64,000 nucleotides of DNA, from contig NZ_JBFEGN010000001.1 of assembly GCF_047228825.1 (NCBI RefSeq), forward strand, positions 186,001-250,000, read 5' to 3'. The DNA comes from Siminovitchia sp047228825. Lineage in GTDB: Bacteria; Bacillota; Bacilli; Bacillales; Bacillaceae_C. The position numbers and the translations under genes are program-made. Positions 52,484 to 60,358 of this stretch are shown in pieces (within the stretch, counting starts at the first letter, position 1; the number at the start of each line of letters is the position of its first letter). Below the pieces are notes generated by a model. It did not search any database, was not told the DNA's origin, and worked only from the letters and a program-made list of their open reading frames with translations.

Positions 52484-53155
52484 TCATTCACCAACAAGAG
52501 CGGACCCGATGCGGACGAAAGTTGCCCCCTCTTCAATGGCAATTTTAAAATCGTTGGACATGCCCATCGACAGATCTTGGCATGGCGCATGCGGCAAATC
52601 CAAATGCTGGATTTCTGTTTGTAAATCCTTCAATTTTCGAAAACAGGTACGCAACATATCCTCGTCGTCCGTCAAAGGCGCCATCGTCATGAAGCCGGCA
52701 ACGATGATTTTTTCAAATTGGGCAAGCTGTTCGACAAACCCTTTCACCTGTTCAGGATCCAGCCCATGTTTTGACTTTTCACCGGAAACATTCACTTGAA
52801 CAAAGCATTGAACAGGCTGCCTGGCCCTTTTGTTAATTTCTTTTGCCAATGATAATCGGTCAAGTGAGTGAATATACTTTACCTTGTCAATTATATTTTT
52901 AACCTTCCGGGATTGGAGTGTTCCGATAAAATGCCAGGTGGGCTTGTCTTTTAAAACGTCCCATTTGTTCAGCAGGCCTTCGTCGCGGTTTTCCCCAAAA
53001 TGCCGAATGCCTGCCTCCAATGCTTCTTGCGCCCTTTCCACTGTCACATATTTGGTGACCGCAACAATCGTGATATCTTCAGGGTTCCGGTTGGACCGGG
53101 CACATGCTTCCGCTATTTCCTGTTGAATCAATTGCAGGTTTTCAATTACTTTCAC
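52484..53155 (-). CDS. ylmE: PLP homeostasis protein, YggS/PROSC family (YlmE)
   Basis: A 223-residue pyridoxal-phosphate-binding protein that buffers PLP levels; it has no known catalytic reaction. The family signature is visible: VAVTKYVTVERAQEAL, with the PLP lysine (about residue 35), HFGENRDE, WHFIGTLQSRKVK (about 74-86) and MGMSNDFKIAIEEGATFVR near the C-terminus, with the phosphate-binding region. The start is GTG at 53155 with AGGGG 9-10 bases upstream. In B. subtilis ylmD lies directly upstream; here only about 95 bp separate it from ylmC. Confidence 0.93.
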   Translation of the reverse strand: MKVIENLQLIQQEIAEACARSNRNPEDITIVAVTKYVTVERAQEALEAGIRHFGENRDEGLLNKWDVLKDKPTWHFIGTLQSRKVKNIIDKVKYIHSLDRLSLAKEINKRARQPVQCFVQVNVSGEKSKHGLDPEQVKGFVEQLAQFEKIIVAGFMTMAPLTDDEDMLRTCFRKLKDLQTEIQHLDLPHAPCQDLSMGMSNDFKIAIEEGATFVRIGSALVGE

Positions 53156-53249
53156 GATTCATTACCCCTACATTTCATGTTGTATTAATCAGCGTAAAAT
53201 GACATTTTCTTTAGTGTACCACAAAAGCATGCGAACGGCATCGATAATG

Positions 53250-53525
53250 TCAATCTTTTGGCATGCCAAGCTGCTGTTGTTCATGCTCGATGCCGCTGTG
53301 TCTTACAAGAATCACATCCGTTCCGATTTTTATAATTTGATTCCAGGGAATGATGATCTCATCTTCCTTGCTAAAAAACCCCAGTAATTTTCCTGTTTGG
53401 CTGATGATGATTGATTCAATTTTGCCCGTATCAAGATTGATATCGATGTCGCCTATATTTCCGAGCTTGCGCCCGTCTGATACATTCACCACATCTTTTA
53501 ATTGGAATTCCGATATTCTTATCAT
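53250..53525 (-). CDS. ylmC: YlmC/YmxH family PRC-barrel protein
   Basis: A 91-residue PRC-barrel protein of the YlmC/YmxH sporulation-associated family, function not established. The conserved core is MIRISEFQLKDVVNVSDG and LGNIGDIDINLDTGKIESI (partly), ending IIPWNQIIKIGTDVILVR. About ten residues follow the usual end (IEHEQQQLGMPKD). The ATG at 53525 follows GCGGGGATC; the longer frame to 53642 runs through the sigG terminator and is not used. It is downstream of sigG as in B. subtilis. Confidence 0.88.
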   Translation of the reverse strand: MIRISEFQLKDVVNVSDGRKLGNIGDIDINLDTGKIESIIISQTGKLLGFFSKEDEIIIPWNQIIKIGTDVILVRHSGIEHEQQQLGMPKD

Positions 53526-53597
53526 AATGATCCCCGCTTCCCGCCATGCTTTTTTTATGACATTATTACCAAGTATATGCAGCACCCTTATCCTTTC

Positions 53598-53640
53598 ATG
53601 ATAAGAGAAGAGCCGGATTTCATTACATGAAACCCGGCTC
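53598..53640 (-). terminator. Intrinsic terminator at the end of sigG
   Basis: On the minus strand GAGCCGGGTTTCAT-GTA-ATGAAATCCGGCTC is a 14-bp stem (one G-T pair) followed by TTCTCTTATC. It overlaps the sigG stop codon, so the terminator begins inside the coding end. Confidence 0.8.
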
Positions 53641-54421
53641 ATTGAATATTTATGTTTTTATTCATTTGTTTAATGGCTGCTTTTTCCAATCTTGAAACTT
53701 GAGCTTGGGATATGCCGATTTCCTCTGCCACTTCCATTTGGGTCTTACCCTGAAAAAACCGCTTGCGGATAATCATCTTTTCCCTTTCATTCAGACGCTG
53801 CAGGCCGTCATGCAAAGCGATTTCCTCAATCCACTGGCTGTCCCGGCTCCTTTCGTCGCTCAACTGATCCATGACATAGATCGGATCTCCCCCATCGTTA
53901 TATATCGGTTCAAACAACGAGACAGGGTCCTGTATCGCATCAAGAGCAAAAACTACTTCCTCATGAGGGATTTCCAGCTCACGGGCAATTTCCATCGCTG
54001 TTGGTTCCTTGGATGCTTTTGCCATTAACCGTTCACGAACATGGAGTGCTTTATAAGCGATGTCCCGCAATGACCGGGAAACTCGGATGGGGTTGTTATC
54101 CCGTAAATATCGGCGGATTTCTCCAATGATCATCGGGACGGCATACGTTGAAAAGCGGACATTTTGACTGAGGTCAAAATTATCAATTGATTTCATCAAT
54201 CCGATGCACCCGACTTGAAACAAGTCGTCCACATATTCTCCCCGATTGTTAAAACGTTGAATGACGCTTAACACGAGGCGCAGATTGCCGTTGATTAATT
54301 TTTCTCTGGCTGTTACATCACCTTGTTGCATTTGCTTTAAAAGTTCCCGCATTTCTTCATTTTTCAAAACGGGGAGCTTTGAAGTATCCACACCGCAAAT
54401 TTCCACTTTGTTTCGCTTCAA
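53639..54421 (-). CDS. sigG: RNA polymerase sigma factor SigG (late forespore)
   Basis: Sigma-G directs late forespore transcription during sporulation. The 260-residue protein is very close to the B. subtilis one. It has the N-terminal EICGVDTSKLPVLKNEEM segment recognised by anti-sigma factors, region 2 (RFNNRGEYVDDLFQVGCIGL; RFSTYAVPMIIGEIRRYLRD, about residues 56-108), region 3, and region 4 (MEVAEEIGISQAQVSRLEK, about 230-248). The start is TTG at 54421, 8 bases after AGGAGG. A sigma-F/sigma-G-type promoter lies upstream and a terminator overlaps the end. Confidence 0.98.
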   Translation of the reverse strand: MKRNKVEICGVDTSKLPVLKNEEMRELLKQMQQGDVTAREKLINGNLRLVLSVIQRFNNRGEYVDDLFQVGCIGLMKSIDNFDLSQNVRFSTYAVPMIIGEIRRYLRDNNPIRVSRSLRDIAYKALHVRERLMAKASKEPTAMEIARELEIPHEEVVFALDAIQDPVSLFEPIYNDGGDPIYVMDQLSDERSRDSQWIEEIALHDGLQRLNEREKMIIRKRFFQGKTQMEVAEEIGISQAQVSRLEKAAIKQMNKNINIQ

Positions 54422-54457
54422 CTATTTTCCCTCCTAGCAGGAGTTTGCTTACAGTGT

Positions 54458-54486
54458 AAGTATCTCCCCGGGAGGAAAATATATGC
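54458..54486 (-). promoter_or_regulatory. Sigma-F/sigma-G promoter of sigG
   Basis: The minus strand has GCATA (54482-54486) as -35 and GGAGATACTT (54458-54467) as -10, matching the pattern GGNNAYAMTW used by forespore sigma factors. The gap between GCATA and GG is 14 bp, within about one base of the usual spacing. It lies about 40 bp upstream of sigG. Confidence 0.7.
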
Positions 54487-54617
54487 ATTCCCATTTTTCC
54501 CTGACACCCATGAAATCCATTTGAGCCTTTGCTGTTGGCTTGTTTTTTGGGCTCAATGCAATATTTTCAAAATGGTTGCCCACAGTTTAAAATCAGGCGG
54601 CATTTCACAGTCCGCAG

Positions 54618-55337
54618 TCAAATCATTTTATTGAATTCTTTACGCAGCCGTTTGATAATTCTTTTCTCAAGGCGTGAAATATAGGATTGTGAAATTCCGA
54701 GAATTTCTGCAACATCTTTTTGGGTTTTTTCCTCTCCGCCCGCCAGCCCGAAACGGAGCTCCATAATTTGCTTTTCCCGGTGGTTTAACTTTTGCAGGGC
54801 GTTGAATAATAATTTTTTGTCTACATTCGCCTCAAGGTCCCTTGTAATGATATCATTTTCCGTTCCCAAAACATCCGACAACAACAGCTCGTTGCCATCC
54901 CAGTCAATGTTAAGAGGCTCGTCAAAAGAGACTTCGGACCTTGTTTTGTTGTTTCGGCGCAAGTACATGAGAATCTCATTTTCAATACATCGCGAGGCAT
55001 ATGTTGCCAGCTTTATTTTTTTTTCGGGATTAAAGGTGTTGACGGCTTTAATCAATCCGATCGTTCCGATACTGATTAAGTCTTCAATATTGATACCGGT
55101 ATTTTCAAATTTTCTTGCTATATAAACAACCAATCTCAAGTTTCTTTCAATCAGCATGGATCTTGCCGCCTTGTCCCCTTTCGGAAGCTTTTCAAGAAGA
55201 ACGGCTTCCTCTTCCTTGGAAAGCGGTGGAGGAAGGGCTTCACTCCCCCCTATGTAGTAAATTTCGTCCGTCTTCCAGCCCATTTTCATGAGGAACTTAT
55301 ACCAATAATAAGTTAAGCGAAACCGAAGCTTTTTCAC
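54618..55337 (-). CDS. sigE: RNA polymerase sigma factor SigE (early mother cell), pro-form
   Basis: Sigma-E drives early mother-cell transcription after cleavage of its pro-sequence by SpoIIGA. The 239-residue pro-protein starts MKKLRFRLTYYWYKFLMKMG, the basic amphipathic pro-peptide of about 27 residues. It continues with region 2 (NLRLVVYIARKFENTGINIEDLISIGTIG) and region 4 (QKDVAEILGISQSYISRLEK, near the end), quoted here in part as family landmarks. The start is GTG at 55337, 7 bases after AAGGAGGAC. It follows spoIIGA by 36 bp. Confidence 0.98.
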   Translation of the reverse strand: MKKLRFRLTYYWYKFLMKMGWKTDEIYYIGGSEALPPPLSKEEEAVLLEKLPKGDKAARSMLIERNLRLVVYIARKFENTGINIEDLISIGTIGLIKAVNTFNPEKKIKLATYASRCIENEILMYLRRNNKTRSEVSFDEPLNIDWDGNELLLSDVLGTENDIITRDLEANVDKKLLFNALQKLNHREKQIMELRFGLAGGEEKTQKDVAEILGISQSYISRLEKRIIKRLRKEFNKMI

Positions 55338-55373
55338 AATCTGTCCTCCTTGAATTATTTTGCTGTTCGGCAC

Positions 55374-56300
55374 TTATGATGCCGACTTGGAAATTGCCTG
55401 TTCCACGATCAGGGGATGCATAATGCATTCAAATTTGCCGTCGCTGGAAAGATGTTGGTCTGTAAAAGCAACCAGGGCTTTTTGGGCTGTCTTTTCGCCG
55501 TCATCCACTTTGATCGTGACCGAATCGGGTTTAAATGCGCATAAAAGCTGATGGTTCGTTCCGAGCGTTTTTGCGGGCACAAGCCTCATCTTTTCTCTCC
55601 ATTGATCAGGCAATTCCGAAGCAGCTTCGAGTGAATGGTTTCCCTCACGGGATAGGTGCATGATTTCATCAGGCAACTCATCTTTTATCGAATGAATAGA
55701 AATAATCATGACAGGAGATTTGGAAATGGGATCATACAATTGATTGCCACTGTCAATTAAACCCTTTAAATGAAATTGAAGCCCGTTCAAATGGACTGAA
55801 ACATCCGCCAATACACTATATTCCACGGACGAAACGGTCATATCATCCACTCTTTTCTTTGAAAAAAACCACGCAACCGGGAAGGCAAAAATTACAAACA
55901 TCCAGCTAATCGGATCCCCGAATCCTTTTATGCTTTCAAGAAAATAGGCCGTTTTGGGATCCATGTCGAAAGAGACAAAATAGTGGACGCCTATCAGCGT
56001 TCCCCCCATGAGAAACGTGGCGAAATAAAATGTCAACAAAGATGAGACAAACGTTTTGAATCTCTTGTATCCGAAAGCGATCATAATCATGCAAACCGAT
56101 AAACAAAACTTTGCAAGCGGGTGACCGGAAATTTCGGCTAAAGGAGTAACAGACAGGAGAATGACAATAGAGCCTGCAACGCCGCCAAGCAAGAGCCGCC
56201 ACGCTTTTACATGCCTCTTTAAAAAAATGGCCGTCATCCATAAAAGCAGGCTGTCCACCAAGACATTTAACAGCCAAATGATATCCAAATAAAAAACCAA
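55374..56300 (-). CDS. spoIIGA: Sigma-E processing peptidase SpoIIGA
   Basis: Membrane aspartic protease that cleaves pro-sigma-E in the mother cell on a signal from SpoIIR. The 308-residue protein has five predicted membrane segments in the N-terminal half (about residues 1-150). The C-terminal protease domain has the aspartate motif LIDSGNQLYDP (about 180-190). A TTG at 56300 is the only sensible start (MVFYLDIIWLL after initiation), right after GGGAGGGAGG. It is transcribed with sigE from a Spo0A-type promoter. Confidence 0.95.
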   Translation of the reverse strand: MVFYLDIIWLLNVLVDSLLLWMTAIFLKRHVKAWRLLLGGVAGSIVILLSVTPLAEISGHPLAKFCLSVCMIMIAFGYKRFKTFVSSLLTFYFATFLMGGTLIGVHYFVSFDMDPKTAYFLESIKGFGDPISWMFVIFAFPVAWFFSKKRVDDMTVSSVEYSVLADVSVHLNGLQFHLKGLIDSGNQLYDPISKSPVMIISIHSIKDELPDEIMHLSREGNHSLEAASELPDQWREKMRLVPAKTLGTNHQLLCAFKPDSVTIKVDDGEKTAQKALVAFTDQHLSSDGKFECIMHPLIVEQAISKSAS

Positions 56301-56358
56301 TGAACCTCCCTCCCCCAGAGGATAAAACGAAAGGGCAGTCCTTCTATTCATTATCGTA

Positions 56359-56391
56359 AGTATAAAGGAAGCCGGATATGGAATGTGTCAA
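56359..56391 (-). promoter_or_regulatory. Spo0A-type promoter of spoIIGA-sigE with long spacer
   Basis: The minus strand has a perfect TTGACA (56386-56391) and TATACT (56359-56364) separated by 21 bp, instead of the usual 17. The B. subtilis spoIIG promoter has the same peculiarity (about 22 bp) and needs Spo0A to work. A TTGTGAAAA element about 25 bp upstream of the -35 (around 56413-56421) resembles a Spo0A box. Spo0A control is therefore inferred. Confidence 0.75.
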
Positions 56392-56463
56392 TTCCTGTAG
56401 GGAAAATAGGGAAGTTTTCACAATTAACATCGAAGATTGCCAGTGGAAGGGAAAATGGGGGCA

Positions 56464-56490
56464 AATAAAAAACCAGATTCATCATCTGGT
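56464..56490 (-). terminator. Intrinsic terminator after ftsZ
   Basis: On the minus strand ACCAGAT-GATGA-ATCTGGT is followed by TTTTTTATTTG, 12 bp beyond the ftsZ stop. It ends the ftsA-ftsZ transcript before spoIIGA. Confidence 0.88.
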
Positions 56491-56501
56491 TTATCAACAG
56501 C

Positions 56502-57635
56502 TTATCTTCTTCTATTTCTGTTTCTTAAAAATGTCGGGATATCCAGTGTATCCTCCATCGGGGGCTGATTGGTCCTCGCGGGTTCCTGTACCTCTTCCCT
56601 TTTCTGTTGCTCGCGGCCTGTCACTGTATGTTGCTGCGGCCTCATTTGTCTGAGCAGGGGATTTTGCTTCGTCTGTACAACCGTTTCGTTAAATCCCGTT
56701 GCTATAACAGTCACAACAATTTCATCCTTTAAATTTTCATTAATGACAGAGCCGAAAATCATGTTTACTTCCTGATCTGAGGCACTGGCAACAACGTCAG
56801 CCGCTTCCTGAACCTCATAAAGGCTCAAGTTTGTTCCGCCGGAAATATTCATCAATACCCCTTGGGCACCATCAATGGAAGTTTCCAGCAGCGGGGAAGA
56901 AATGGCCTTTTTGGCAGCTTCTACCGCGCGATTTTCACCGGTTGCAACCCCTATTCCCATTAATGCGGACCCTTTATTCGTCATAATTGTTTTAACATCG
57001 GCGAAATCGAGGTTAATCAAGCCAGGAACAGCAATCAACTCGGAAATCCCCTGAACGCCTTGCCGCAAAACATTATCGGCTTCTCTAAATGCTTCCAGCA
57101 TGGGAGTGCTCTTATCAACAATCTCTAAAAGTCTGTCGTTTGGAATAACGATTAACGTATCGACAGACTCCTTCATGGCATCTATTCCACCGCTCGCCTG
57201 GGTCGCGCGTTTGCGTCCCTCAAAAGTAAATGGCCTCGTGACGATTCCGACTGTCAACGCCCCCAGGTCTTTTGCAATTTGGGCAATGACCGGCGCAGCT
57301 CCTGTTCCGGTACCTCCTCCCATTCCTGCCGTAACAAACACCATGTCCGACCCTTTTAACGCTTCTTCAATCTGCTCTTTGCTTTCCTCGGCTGCCTTTT
57401 TGCCGACTTCGGGGTTGGCTCCTGCACCGAGCCCTCTCGTTAATTTGGCGCCAATTTGCATTTTGATCTCGGCTTTTGACAAGTTAAGCGCTTGTGCATC
57501 CGTATTGACCGCAATAAATTCGACGCCCTGAACATCATGCTCTATCATACGGTTTACAGCGTTGTTGCCCCCGCCGCCGACACCAATAACTTTAATGGTT
57601 GCCAAAGAATCAATATTTGTATCGAAATCCAACAT
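56502..57635 (-). CDS. ftsZ: Cell-division GTPase FtsZ
   Basis: Tubulin-like GTPase that forms the division ring. The 377-residue protein has the tubulin signature GGGTGTGAAPVIA (about residues 103-115), the GVGGGGNNAVNRMI N-terminal loop (about 17-30), and the synergy-loop region with NLDFADVKTIM. A Gln/Arg-rich linker follows (about 317-360). The C-terminal peptide DTLDIPTFLRNRNRR is the binding site for FtsA, SepF and others. It follows ftsA by 38 bp. Length is typical. Confidence 0.98.
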   Translation of the reverse strand: MLDFDTNIDSLATIKVIGVGGGGNNAVNRMIEHDVQGVEFIAVNTDAQALNLSKAEIKMQIGAKLTRGLGAGANPEVGKKAAEESKEQIEEALKGSDMVFVTAGMGGGTGTGAAPVIAQIAKDLGALTVGIVTRPFTFEGRKRATQASGGIDAMKESVDTLIVIPNDRLLEIVDKSTPMLEAFREADNVLRQGVQGISELIAVPGLINLDFADVKTIMTNKGSALMGIGVATGENRAVEAAKKAISSPLLETSIDGAQGVLMNISGGTNLSLYEVQEAADVVASASDQEVNMIFGSVINENLKDEIVVTVIATGFNETVVQTKQNPLLRQMRPQQHTVTGREQQKREEVQEPARTNQPPMEDTLDIPTFLRNRNRRR

Positions 57636-57673
57636 GACATGTCCTCCTGTTCTTTTATTCCCAACGGATGTCT

Positions 57674-58963
57674 CTATTCGAAAAAGTAGCCAAAGAATTT
57701 TTTTACTTTAGTGGATATTTTTGCATCGGGATCCTTCCCATCTTTCTTTTTTGGCTGATGGCCCCCGCTGATCCGGGCGTCATCTGCGTCAATTGGCAAT
57801 TGTACAGGAGATGCGCTGATGTTTCTGCCTTGTAATTTTGCTTCATGATAGGCATAATTGATGAGTCCCACGGCTGTCGTATATTGGGGCTCCCTGACAC
57901 CTATGTAATCCGGTATGGCAATTCTGACCCTGTTTTGAAAAACCATTTGGGCCAATTCCGCCACCCCGGGCATATTGGAAACGCCTCCTGTTAAAACAAA
58001 ACCTCCCGGTAAATCGGCAATTCCCATCCTCTTGAATTCCTGCTGCACAAGCTCGAATATTTCTTCCATTCTAGCTTCAATAATATCAGAAAGTTCCAGT
58101 TGGTTAAATTGTTGATGCTGATCACTGCCTATGATTGGCACGCTGAATACTTCCTCTTCCGATGCATGGTCATAAAATGCATGCCCGTATAAAATCTTGA
58201 TTTTTTCCGCATCATCAGTAGCCGTTCTTAACCCGATGGACAAATCCTTCGTAATATGGTCTCCGCCAACCGGAATGACGCTTGTCCCTGCAATGCTTCC
58301 ATTTGCAAATACGGCAACCGTTGTAGAACCTCCCCCGATATCGATCAAGGCACTTCCCATCTGGCGTTCATCTTTTGACAAGGCAATGGATGCTGCAGCA
58401 AGCGGCTGCAGAACGATATCGGTAATCTCCAGGCCGGCTCGTTCCACACAGCGTAAAGTATTATGTAAAATGGACTTTGCCCCGGTGACAATCGTTCCTT
58501 CCATTTCCAGGCGGACTCCGATCATGCCTCTTGGATCCGTAATTTCCTCCAATCCGTCCACGACAAATTGCCCCGGAATGACATTGATAATTTCCCTTTC
58601 AGGAGGAATGGATACAACCTGGGCAGCATCCATCACCCTTGCAACATCATCATTCGTAATTTCCCTGTTTTGGCTGGAAACGGCGACTACTCCATGACAG
58701 GGCATGAGGGAAACATGATTTCCGGCAATGCCGACAATACAATTATTAATTTTCATCCCTATCATTCTCTCCGCCTGTTCCACAGCCCTCTTAATCGAAT
58801 GAACGGTTTCATCTATATCAACAATTGCACCTTTTTTGATCCCTTCAGCCTTGGCGTTGCCAACCCCGATAATATTTAAAGAATCAGCGGCCATCGACCC
58901 AATAATCACTTTTATGGTGGAAGTTCCCATATCAAGGCTGACATACAATTCATTGGTGTTCAT
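57674..58963 (-). CDS. ftsA: Cell-division protein FtsA
   Basis: Actin-like ATPase that tethers FtsZ to the membrane. The 429-residue protein begins MNTNELYVSLDMGTSTIKVI (phosphate-1 motif). It has the SHS2 (1C) domain (about 85-160), phosphate-2 LIDIGGGSTTVAVFANG (about 204-220) and adenosine motif GFVLTGGVSNMPG (about 330-342). A C-terminal basic amphipathic helix (KKFFGYFFE) serves for membrane attachment. GAAGGAGGTG precedes the ATG. Confidence 0.97.
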   Translation of the reverse strand: MNTNELYVSLDMGTSTIKVIIGSMAADSLNIIGVGNAKAEGIKKGAIVDIDETVHSIKRAVEQAERMIGMKINNCIVGIAGNHVSLMPCHGVVAVSSQNREITNDDVARVMDAAQVVSIPPEREIINVIPGQFVVDGLEEITDPRGMIGVRLEMEGTIVTGAKSILHNTLRCVERAGLEITDIVLQPLAAASIALSKDERQMGSALIDIGGGSTTVAVFANGSIAGTSVIPVGGDHITKDLSIGLRTATDDAEKIKILYGHAFYDHASEEEVFSVPIIGSDQHQQFNQLELSDIIEARMEEIFELVQQEFKRMGIADLPGGFVLTGGVSNMPGVAELAQMVFQNRVRIAIPDYIGVREPQYTTAVGLINYAYHEAKLQGRNISASPVQLPIDADDARISGGHQPKKKDGKDPDAKISTKVKKFFGYFFE

Positions 58964-59044
58964 TCCGCGGCACCTCCTTCAACTCTCCCATACTCTTTTT
59001 CTTCTTTTCCATTCAATCATCCTTCATTTTTCAACTACTTTTAC

Positions 59045-59073
59045 TTATTCGGCAAATGAACGTTATTTCCTGT
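59045..59073 (-). promoter_or_regulatory. Sigma-H promoter upstream of ftsA-ftsZ
   Basis: The minus strand has ACAGGAAAT (59065-59073), an 11-bp spacer, and GCCGAATAA (59045-59053). This matches the sigma-H pattern RNAGGAWWW - 11/12 - RNNGAATWW at every position. In B. subtilis a sigma-H promoter raises ftsAZ expression at the start of sporulation, and this site lies about 80 bp before ftsA. Confidence 0.85.
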
Positions 59074-59325
59074 TTGTCAACCAAATTTATTAGACTTTTC
59101 ATTCGTTGTTTTTTGTATAGCTCAGCATGATTGTAACAGATTGCGACAAAACCCGGCAAAAACCTGATAAAATTTGACGGTTGTGCACATGATGACTATT
59201 ATAAGTCTACACCAAGATGGACACCTAGAAAAGCCAAACTTGTGTTTAGCTTCATATATCCCTCATTCCAAATTTTTCCTTTTTTTGCCGGATATGCTCG
59301 AAACCTCCCGAAACGGTCCCAATCG

Positions 59326-59383
59326 AAAAAAAAAATGCCCCTGTTTACCGGCCCTTCGGCCTTCCTTTCCAACAAACCGGCAA
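59326..59383 (-). terminator. Probable terminator after divIB
   Basis: On the minus strand TTGCCGG (59377-59383) can pair with CCGGTAA (59345-59351). An inner hairpin GGCC-GAAG-GGCC sits between them, and a run of ten T (59326-59335) lies 9 bp downstream. The distance between stem and T run is larger than ideal, so this is tentative. Confidence 0.45.
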
Positions 59384-59493
59384 GTTGCGGAAAAAATCCT
59401 CAACCGAAAACAAGGTTTTGCCTAAACAACCACTTTGCTTGATGTCCGTTTTGCAACGAAAAAGCAAGGCATGTCCGCGTGAACAAATATGGT

Positions 59494-60270
59494 TTACTCC
59501 CCCTCGCCATCCTGTTTTCCGCCTGATTCGTATGCCTTAAAAAATGATCCGACCTCCAGATCAATAACGCCTTTCTTTCGGGGATCCAGTTCACTGACAA
59601 AGGAAGGGTAATGAATCATTTTATCTGCAAAAGTCAGTATCGTGGCACTTACTTCAAATCCGTCGTTCATATACAGATGAATGTGGTATTGATCTGTTTT
59701 TTGGGGATTGTATTGTATTTCGGAAATGGCATTCACAATTTCCGGCGGCAGCTCTATTAATTGTTTTGCCATTTCTTCCAAAATATGATTTTCTTCAAAA
59801 CCGGCAAGAATGGGTGCATTGGCTGGAATACCATCCTTCGGACGATCAGCCAATATCGTTCCATTTTCCAATATGGGCAAAAACTGTGTTCCCGTTGATA
59901 CGAAGGCAATCTTCGAATACTCTTTAACATGAATGTGGACGGTGTTTGGGAAACCGAGCCGTACAGTAACGTTTTTGATTTCCGGATGGCTTTTTATGTC
60001 TTTTTCGACTTGTTTTCTGTCCATCTCCCAAATGTTCAAGCCTCGTTTCAGTTTGCTCATCTTGATGGCCTCTTCAGGTGTGACAGATTCATTTCCGTGT
60101 ACTTTAATCTGTTGAATATGGCTAAGAGGGGATTGAAAATAAATGACGCAAACAATTAAAAGGAAGAACAGGGATAGGAGGAAAATGAGCCGTCGGTTTG
60201 CCTTTCTCTTCCGATGCTCTTTTATTTTTGGAATGCGGTCTTCCAAAGATAAAACCTTTCCTTTATCCAT
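59494..60270 (-). CDS. divIB: Cell-division protein DivIB (FtsQ family)
   Basis: Bitopic division protein that with FtsL and DivIC activates septal wall synthesis. The 258-residue protein has a basic cytoplasmic tail, one membrane helix (about residues 30-50, LIFLLSLFFLLIVCVIYF), a POTRA domain beginning IQQIKVHGNESVTPEEAIKM (about 57-76), and the beta domain. The charged C-terminal tail is short. The ATG at 60270 follows GGGGAGTAAGG. It is downstream of murB by about 90 bp. Confidence 0.95.
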   Translation of the reverse strand: MDKGKVLSLEDRIPKIKEHRKRKANRRLIFLLSLFFLLIVCVIYFQSPLSHIQQIKVHGNESVTPEEAIKMSKLKRGLNIWEMDRKQVEKDIKSHPEIKNVTVRLGFPNTVHIHVKEYSKIAFVSTGTQFLPILENGTILADRPKDGIPANAPILAGFEENHILEEMAKQLIELPPEIVNAISEIQYNPQKTDQYHIHLYMNDGFEVSATILTFADKMIHYPSFVSELDPRKKGVIDLEVGSFFKAYESGGKQDGEGE

Positions 60271-60358
60271 GTTCCTTACTCCCCGCAATGATCATTTTTT
60301 GGTGATGAAGGATGCTGATCCGCTGCGCAAACATGAAAAAATCCCATCCTTTCCCTGC

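Larger units (their letters stand above)
58964..59493 (-). other. 530 bp gap between ftsA and divIB: promoter region without genes
   Basis: No frame in this gap encodes a credible protein. B. subtilis has ylxW, ylxX and sbp here. The part nearest ftsA holds a sigma-H promoter (59045-59073). The part nearest divIB holds a probable terminator (59326-59383). A TATAAT-like element sits near 59197-59205 and a TACAAT about 59132-59137 with TTGCCG 18 bp upstream; both are possible further ftsA promoters but weak. The middle is AT-rich and shows no clear structure. Confidence 0.7.

Noticed and set aside
59197..59220. TATAAT in the ftsA upstream gap as a main sigma-A promoter
   Set aside because: No acceptable -35 at 16-18 bp; kept only as a remark.
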